A DNA stretch of 64,000 nt, taken from the NCBI RefSeq assembly GCF_001039355.2, contig NW_019773648.1, positions 623,073 through 687,072 on the forward strand. The letters run 5' to 3'. Shown here piece by piece: positions 58,227-64,000 of this stretch (its first letter is position 1; each line of letters opens with the position of its first letter). This stretch comes from Lingula anatina (Eukaryota; Brachiopoda; Lingulata; Lingulida; Lingulidae). The notes under the pieces are model-generated. The model searched no databases. It worked only from the letters and a program-made list of their open reading frames with translations, and was not told the DNA's origin. Made by a program: the position numbers and the translations under genes.

Positions 58227-61178
58227 TGGAGAGCATCTAATGCTTTTATAGCGCTTTGCCTCCATTTCTTTCGAATAAAAATTGTTAAAAAATAAAAAAA
58301 GCTTCTAAATAGTTTATTCAATCTTATTCAGATAAATAAAAAGCACCCACCAGTACCGTCCAATATCATGCAACCATTACCAGACAAACCCACAGAGCCA
58401 TTTTTGGAACCAAAAATTCTGTTACTCTCCGAGTTGACATGCAGAAAAAAATTCCAAATAATTGGGTACATATCTGAAAGGATAGTAAAACAGCATATAT
58501 TTTAACACCGAGAGGATAAAAAAGCATAGTCCTGCTCAAAGGAAAAGCAAATGAAAATTGTTTTAAAAATTGGATGGCTTGTTTTCAGTTAAAATCTAAA
58601 TCTTCTTTTTCAGTCTCAAAGAAATGATTATCCTGAAGTTTTCATCAAAACTTGAGAAACATTTTTGGTGTTTATTTGTCAACAATCCAGCGCTGAAGAA
58701 AAAATCTCCTCCGTTGACCAATCGAGTTATTTCGATCCTTATGATTGCGAGGCTAATTATATAAGTACATGTACATACAGTAAAACTACCGATGAATACC
58801 AATGAAAACTCTTTATTGTTAATCTCATTAAACAAAAGATCTGTTTTGAAGGATGCGCTTTAATATTCAGCTACATGTATTTTATATAACTTTTTTAAAA
58901 TACATATTCATACAACTTACTTGCCCCGAGGCAAACACAGTCGACAAAGTCAAAGATGAGATGTCCACAGTCATACGTTTGTTTTGGTCTTAGGAACCAA
59001 ACTTTGCTTACTTCTCCTTCAATTTCTTGAAACTCCAAATTCTGAGGCATTAGTGTGCATCTTCCTGGAAGAAATGCAACCTTCGTTCTCACAAAAAAAG
59101 CCATTCTATCCACAGATCTTACTTAAATCCATTATAGTGGACAGGTGGGGAGAGGCGGAGCTCAACTCTAAATCAGCATTATACGTCAAGGTGATCAAAA
59201 TATCGAGTAATGGCCGAAAGCGTTTTTCACTATTTGTAGTTAAAATTAATAGTATTCATATACATCATACTGTGATTTTGTCTCTTTTCACCGCACAGTC
59301 AATCCATCACAATGTCCTTATAGGAATATATAGCCAACCTTAATAAGCCATTACACGTAATATGAATTTCATGTAAATGAAATGTATATTACGTAAAATT
59401 ATCTAACTGTATAAATTCTGCTTTTCTTTAAAAATAAAGCAATTTAATGACGTTTCTACGTAGAAATGATATAAACTGGACAAATTAGTTCCACCTGCCA
59501 CCATCTCCTGTATGAGATTTAAATCACCCGGTAGAGTATGTTAAATAGTTTTGTTTCCAATTAAGTGATTTAATTTATACATTACATCTACTTTTTGTAC
59601 ACTCAATGTTAGGTTCCAAGTAAATGTCTTTTTAATGAACAAATTCTCATGATAAACAACTTTCACGAATTTCATTTTTTTGGTTCTTTTTCTTCATGAT
59701 CCCTAACTATATTGATGCGCCTATATATATATATATATATTTATCAGCTGTTCCGTCCAGTTTTAAATATCTTTCCAGTCCGGCTCTTAAATATTAGTCA
59801 ATACAAATGTAAAATCTCGTACGAATTAAATCAGAAATATTGAAACGATTTAAAAAACAAAGCCTGAAGCCTTGAAAGAATATAATACCCATCTGATTGT
59901 AATTGACTAATAAATTATTTATAAATGAAATAAACTTACTCGGCCCAAGAGGAGGCGGCGCTTCCATTGTAGTTATTGCCGGAGGTGGAGCTAAATATAA
60001 TATAATATAATATAATATAATATACACACTAAAGGGACGGAATATAAGATTAAAACACAGATTTAAACACACGTTAAGTACATAAACCGCTTAACTATTA
60101 ATATAATTCCTGTTGAATTTGAAGGTATATCATTTTAACAGATACCCCTGTGAATTAATGTCGCCACTTCGTGGCAATTAAACCTCACCCTCCGTCAACC
60201 ATCTTGATGCAGTTTTTAAACGCGCACGACGGAAGTGCTTGAAATGATGGAGGGATTTGAAGAAAATCACTTTAAGCGTGAGTATCAGGACAGGAAGACC
60301 AATGGTCGGTAAGTCGCAGAAAAATACCGTTATCTACAGGACAAACCATCAGGAAGATTGAGCATTTCTAATAATCAAAACAAAAAATTATCAAATGTCC
60401 AAAAAAGGCGACCCGGGTTACGTTAGAATTGCATAATTTCTTTTAATAAATATCTTTCTATCTTAATAACTTCACCAACATTTGTGAGAAAAAAATTTGC
60501 AACATCTTTTTTCTACAAAGAAGTCATAGTCGTGAACACAATGTACGAAAAAAAAAATAATAAAAAATAATAATAATAAAAGTAAAAAAAAAAAAGAATT
60601 AGTATGAGATGACACATACGATGTGGACACTGTTCCGACCCGAGGGGATGCTGGGCTTGACACACAGGGTCGGGTTGTAGCCCGCAGTTGACACAAACCA
60701 CGGGTTCCTGGCCCGGCACTGGTGGGGTTCCTAAACTCGCGATGGAGGCCCACAGCGTTCCGATGGGACAAGATTTTAGGGTGACATTTTTCAGTAGGGT
60801 GTTGGCGAAGTCACACTGCCAGTAATAGGCGCAATCGACGTCCGCGACGTAAGCGACACCTTGTGACACGTGCGGTTTGTCCACCAGGCATCGTTTCTCA
60901 ACTTCTCCTAAAAAATAATTTTATACTTTATTTGTTTAATATTGTGTTAATCGAATGGAAATAAATATTGCTAGTTTTCATTAATATTTCCCCCTTTGTG
61001 ATTGCATTCCAAGTCCTTGATTGTTTGTCCTCCAAAAGTGGCGATAAAAAACAATTACATGTACTAGTCACAATAACATCGATACAACAGTTTAACAGTT
61101 CTTTTTTAAAAACTTACCAATAGGTAAATGAGCGTAGGCAGCGCCTATCAGAGCTAGGCACACTTGAATGATCTTCAT
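54415..61178 (-). CDS. Gene D: intact secreted CBM14 plus LamG protein (Pif-like family)
   Basis: Nine exons on the minus strand, 5' to 3': 61118-61178, 60620-60907, 59940-59990, 58921-59064, 58351-58473, 57135-57340, 55148-55256, 54674-54789, 54415-54501. They sum to 1185 nt (394 aa) with consistent phases and good splice sites. Residues 1-16 are a signal peptide (MKIIQVCLALIGAAYA). Residues about 21-116 hold the CBM14-like chitin-binding part (DVDCAYYWQCDFANTL, LKSCPIGTLW) and extra cysteines. Residues 117-133 are a Pro-rich hinge. Residues 134-181 carry VWFLRPKQTYDCGH and CVCLG. Residues about 182-327 form the LamG-like domain (IIWNFFLHVNSESNRIFG, GGLQIPFFKNMGPKTSW, VIVRWYGNTLTLTVFVDG). 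The C-terminal 67 residues have PAEPLFVGHV, SYVGEVCL and GPPFG. Exons 2, 3 and 4 are the same length as in gene A. Secretion and chitin binding are inferred; a shell or cuticle matrix role is plausible. Confidence 0.86.
55421..55540. repeat. Six-unit 20-bp minisatellite of DR1-like sites, gene D intron 6
   Basis: There are six exact 20-base units with the core TGACCCCTGACCT or close variants. Unit 4 contains TGACCTCTGACCT, the reverse complement of AGGTCAGAGGTCA, which is a direct repeat of the nuclear-receptor half site with one spacer base. Gene B has the same array in the same intron. Regulatory function is inference. Confidence 0.8.
55547..56893. mobile_element. Foldback Tc1-like element with ~535-bp inverted arms
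   Basis: Left arm 55547-56083 and right arm 56359-56893 are inverse copies and begin CACTCTTGCCCAAAATGG. TA flanks both ends (55545-55546 and 56894-56895). Each arm encodes the same C-terminal part of a Tc1 transposase (DEWTRI, TLVHSMPRRLAAIIQARGG), on opposite strands. The 275-bp spacer keeps a mid-transposase piece (GGGSV-type region on the minus strand). It lies in intron 6 of gene D, beside the minisatellite; the matching place in gene B intron 6 has no insertion. Confidence 0.88.
56896..57134. other. Gene D intron 6, remaining part
   Basis: No coding content. It resembles gene B intron 6 just past the minisatellite (shared CACCC-TGA-CAA-TCGG pattern), which supports the homologous placement of the foldback insertion. 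Confidence 0.5.
57341..58350. other. Gene D intron 5 with short inverted repeat and (AT)n
   Basis: CAGATTGATTTTCCACAGATATTCA near 57387-57411 recurs inverted near 57728-57752 (TGAATATCTGTGGAAAATC), and GAGACTCATA/CCTCTACC-type sequence also flips, so a roughly 400-bp inverted-repeat element is likely between about 57358 and 57780. A (TA)n tract of about 65 bases lies at 58157-58221. Confidence 0.55.
60908..61117. other. Gene D intron 1
   Basis: A short AT-rich intron with no other feature. Other gene D introns are also without coding content; intron 2 (59991-60619) has a (TATAA)n tract near 59998-60022, and A-rich runs near 60548-60597. Confidence 0.5.
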
Positions 61179-61554
61179 TGTGAACCGAAAACTAACACTT
61201 TGCATCATTCAGGAATATGTCTAGATTAAAATAAAAAAAATCTATCCAATAAAAGAATTACATCAGGTTGGCTTATGTAGCTCATGTAGCTCTTTCATAT
61301 GTAATGATAAATATAGTAAATCACCTCCTGTTGAAATTGTCCACTCTTTTATCAAGAGAATGTGTGGTAAAGGGATTTGCAATGGTCAGTCGAGAAAAAA
61401 ATAGATTCCTTTTTATCCGACCCTTTCCACCGCCCATACACGAACGTCTTACATTTATCTCCCGAAAAGCAAAACCGAGTAGATACCATGAAAATGATAA
61501 GCTTATGGTTGAGACTACAAACTGACTGGCCTTATTATATGTCTCTTACCTTAC

Positions 61555-61616
61555 CTGCAAACCTGTCAACGGTAGGAAGCAGTGAGACGCCCAACGCTGC
61601 CGCTCGCTTCTTTTAT
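61555..61616 (-). promoter_or_regulatory. Gene D promoter: TATA-like box and tiny first exon
   Basis: On the minus strand ATAAAAG (61610-61616) lies 62 bases before a donor (GCAG followed by GTAAGG; exon end 61555). The acceptor GTGTTAG near 61192 leaves about 12 bases before the ATG. The string ATAAAAGAAGC is shared with gene A. The intron 61193-61554 has no coding content. Confidence 0.62.
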
Positions 61617-62525
61617 CCTTCTCCCCTGCCAACTCAAGCGGGGGAAATCTTAGATTCGCGATACTAAGAGCATTGTTTTATCACTGGTTATGTCTCTTTG
61701 GTTGCCAAACGATAAACAAGGGCGGTTGAAGCCAATTTAAATTGTTAATTTTAGAGTAATGAAGGCCGGGAAGGGTGGAACACAAAACACCCTTTTGTGT
61801 AAACCATTTAAAAAAAAGACAAATAAGGATCCTCTTGAATTGATAAAATCATATTAAAAATAACGTGCCCTAAAATAAATTGGGTCTGTTGTTAGTCAAG
61901 TTTTTTAAATTCACCATCTAAATTCAGATTTTACGATTAACTGCTTCGAACAATTTAGCTTCCCCCTTTACTAAAAAGCACATGACAGTTAATACTGCAT
62001 AATTGATGCTAATGAAAATGCTAATGTATGTTTTTTAAAATATAATGTATTGCCGGCGGTAGTGTTTTGACACCATTTGTGATTATTTCATCGCATATAA
62101 CTAGGAGAGAAGCTAGGATAGACTGCATGCGTCAATTAGATTAATAGTGCTATTATTAATTTTTTCATGATACATGGCTTGTTTAAACGTTAAGTGCCAA
62201 TTATAAGTTCATGATGGTGAAAATTTATATATACTACCGTAAGAACAAATTAAACAGAACCAGTGCACCTCAAACCTGAGGGGCGATGGGTTGTAATGTC
62301 TATCACAGTCTTTATTTCCCCGTTAACACCTGACTGTCAGCAGACGAAATATTGACCGGTAAATTTCACATATTTTTCTATATCTACTGAAAAATGAATT
62401 CTCTTTGTTTAAATAAGTCAGCTTTGTGTAGTACCAGATATGCAAGTACATATGTGCAGATACCGGTACATTGTCGGCTAATTAGCTCTTCTTCTTGCTA
62501 CCACTTCTATTCTCATACATGTAAG
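61617..62525. other. Upstream region of gene D, no gene seen
   Basis: AT-rich sequence without a supported coding exon. Distal regulatory sites for gene D may be here, but none can be singled out. Confidence 0.4.
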
Positions 62526-63109
62526 GCCCCTATTTCACACAGACCACGAATCCCACGGATCGCCAGGAATTGACAAATTTCAGGATTCGTGAGGATTCGT
62601 GAGATTTTGCCAATTTTCTGGTATAATTCGACACGCTGACGATTCAGTTACGATACAGGTGCGATAGTGTTACGAATGTTCGTGGGATTCGGCTGGAATC
62701 GCACGAATATTGTCCAGAAATTCACTTCGATTTTTTGGAATCGGGAGTTCGTGGCCAAAACTTTGAACAGCTCAAAAATTTTGCCACGAATTCCCGATTG
62801 ATCAAGAATTGCAAGAAGTGACTACGATTATATACGAATCTGTTAAGAACTTCACGAACTGATTACGATTCAACCACGAATCCTGAAATTTTCAATTCCT
62901 GGCGATTCGTGGGATTCGTGGTCTGTGTGAAATAGGGGCATCAAAGTTTTTTCCACCAATTCCTGTTGGTCAAGAAGTGCAAGAACTGACTACGAATATA
63001 TACGAATCTGTTAAGAACTTCACGAACTGATTACGATTCAACCACGAATCGAGAAATTTTTCAATTCATGGCCATTCATGTGATTCGTGGTCTGTGTGAA
63101 ATAGGGGCA
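62526..63109. mobile_element. Foldback-like MITE with a duplicated right end
   Basis: The left end GCCCCTATTTCACACAGACC occurs inverted at 62920-62939 and again at 63090-63109. The interior is packed with CGAATC / GATTCG motifs in both orientations, including two copies of TACGAATCTGTTAAGAACTT (near 62833 and 63001). No transposase is encoded and no clear target duplication was found. Confidence 0.7.
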
Positions 63110-64000
63110 TAACAAACATTGCCGCCGAAGCACTAGCACCAGTATCAAGATCGGCGAAAGTGTACTTAAAATTTCTTTGCTGCATTAAATGAATGTAATT
63201 CATTTTCACTTTTGCTACTCATTACAGCCTCTCTGTTTAAGGCAACTCTATGTCAGATTTCTTTCGACAACTGTCACATTGAAATCAAAAATGAATATCA
63301 AATCATAAATTTTCAAAACGTTTCATATAATCATAGCAAGAGTGTATGAATGTTAATTTGACAGTGCTAGTTTTGTTTACCTCGTGTCCATTTATTCAGA
63401 ACGCCTTTAATAAGGTAAAATGTGAACTGCGTTTTTTTTTTGTTTATATGTTAGGATCAATTTCCAGATATAAATAAACTAGAATCATTACATAAACATA
63501 AACTTGTTGCAAAATCTCATGTAACAGACTGTGCATGTTTACTGTACATTACCAACCTTAATTGACTCTTTTCCGTCTGACGTACACCAACTGCATGTTT
63601 TATTTTTGAATTATTTCGAAAAATAGAGATTTTCGAATAAGTGTGTGCCCAAACCTGTACGTGTTACTCCCTGTGTTAATTCTGCTAAGGAATAGATATG
63701 GCAAATGTCAGCAAGGTCGCAATAAAGAACGCGCACAGCTACTTTACACATTGCGATTAAATTTTCAGCATCAGGGTACTCGATCGTTCTTGCAACTTGC
63801 TAGTTATAATATTGTAATTTTACGAGAAAGCGTAGTATTGGGATGACAGTGGAAGAGTTGGATGAAATATTTGAAATATTTTGATGGGATGAGATATTCA
63901 CCTTTTTGGCGACATTAACAAATACAGTATCTCAGTGCCAACGAATAATACCAATCTCTCTCACACAAGCCGGACACAAACTGTTTACAAAATAATAATA
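63110..64000. other. Right flank, no gene seen
   Basis: No supported coding exon. A frame at 63643-63846 has no recognisable domain or signal and is not called. Confidence 0.4.

Overview
The window is nuclear DNA from an animal with intron-containing genes, very probably a lophotrochozoan and most likely a mollusc. Base composition is AT-rich, genes are split by GT-AG introns, microsatellites and Tc1/mariner relics are frequent, and the right third holds a tandem family of secreted proteins that pair a CBM14-like chitin-binding domain with a laminin-G-like domain. That pairing is known from Pif-type shell-matrix proteins of molluscs. The species cannot be named from the sequence. The assembly has one gap (16536-17118) and single ambiguous bases at 11877, 31029 and 50270.

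Layout. 0.7-3.3 kb (+): a four-exon secreted C-type lectin with a long coiled-coil stalk; its last intron holds a truncated Tc1-like element. 5.5-6.8 kb (+): a single-exon leucine-rich-repeat receptor with one membrane span and an ITAM-like pair of tyrosine motifs at its C-terminus. 7.0-8.0 kb: a short inverted-repeat element and a decayed copy of the lectin stalk exon. 8.5-21.4 kb (+): a large type I membrane protein (EGF-like, two fucolectin/F5-8-type domains, EGF-like modules, fibronectin type III repeats, TM, short tyrosine-containing tail), interrupted by the assembly gap and several transposons. 21.7-23.0 kb (-): a two-exon EF-hand protein with a hydrophobic N-terminus. 23.9-30.6 kb (+): a BTB-BACK-Kelch gene with an ETS/YY1-type promoter candidate. 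31.9-34.7 kb: duplicated repeats with tRNA-like segments. 35.2-61.6 kb (-): four tandem CBM14/LamG genes, A to D. A (409 aa) and D (394 aa) read through; B and C are damaged. 62.5-63.1 kb: a foldback-like element built of repeated CGAATC motifs.

The array history can be read directly. A block of about 5 kb (43902-50268 and 50332-55238) is tandemly duplicated. It carries exons 1-5 of one gene and exons 7-9 of the next, so the junction makes a chimeric gene C that lacks exon 6 and has a cut exon 7. B and C share an old +1 frameshift in the chitin-binding exon and then gained private lesions. A Tc1-like element sits in B only, with the matching empty site in C. All four genes share one promoter plan: a TATA box, then a very short non-coding first exon, then an intron ending just before the signal-peptide exon. 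Intron 6 carries a 20-bp tandem repeat whose units look like DR1 nuclear-receptor sites.

How the genes might work together is inference. The left third groups three surface or secreted recognition-type proteins (lectin, LRR-ITAM, EGF/FTP/FN3 receptor), and the right third is an expanding and decaying family of extracellular chitin-matrix proteins. Exon limits come from reading splice signals and phase by eye; no alignment or search was run.
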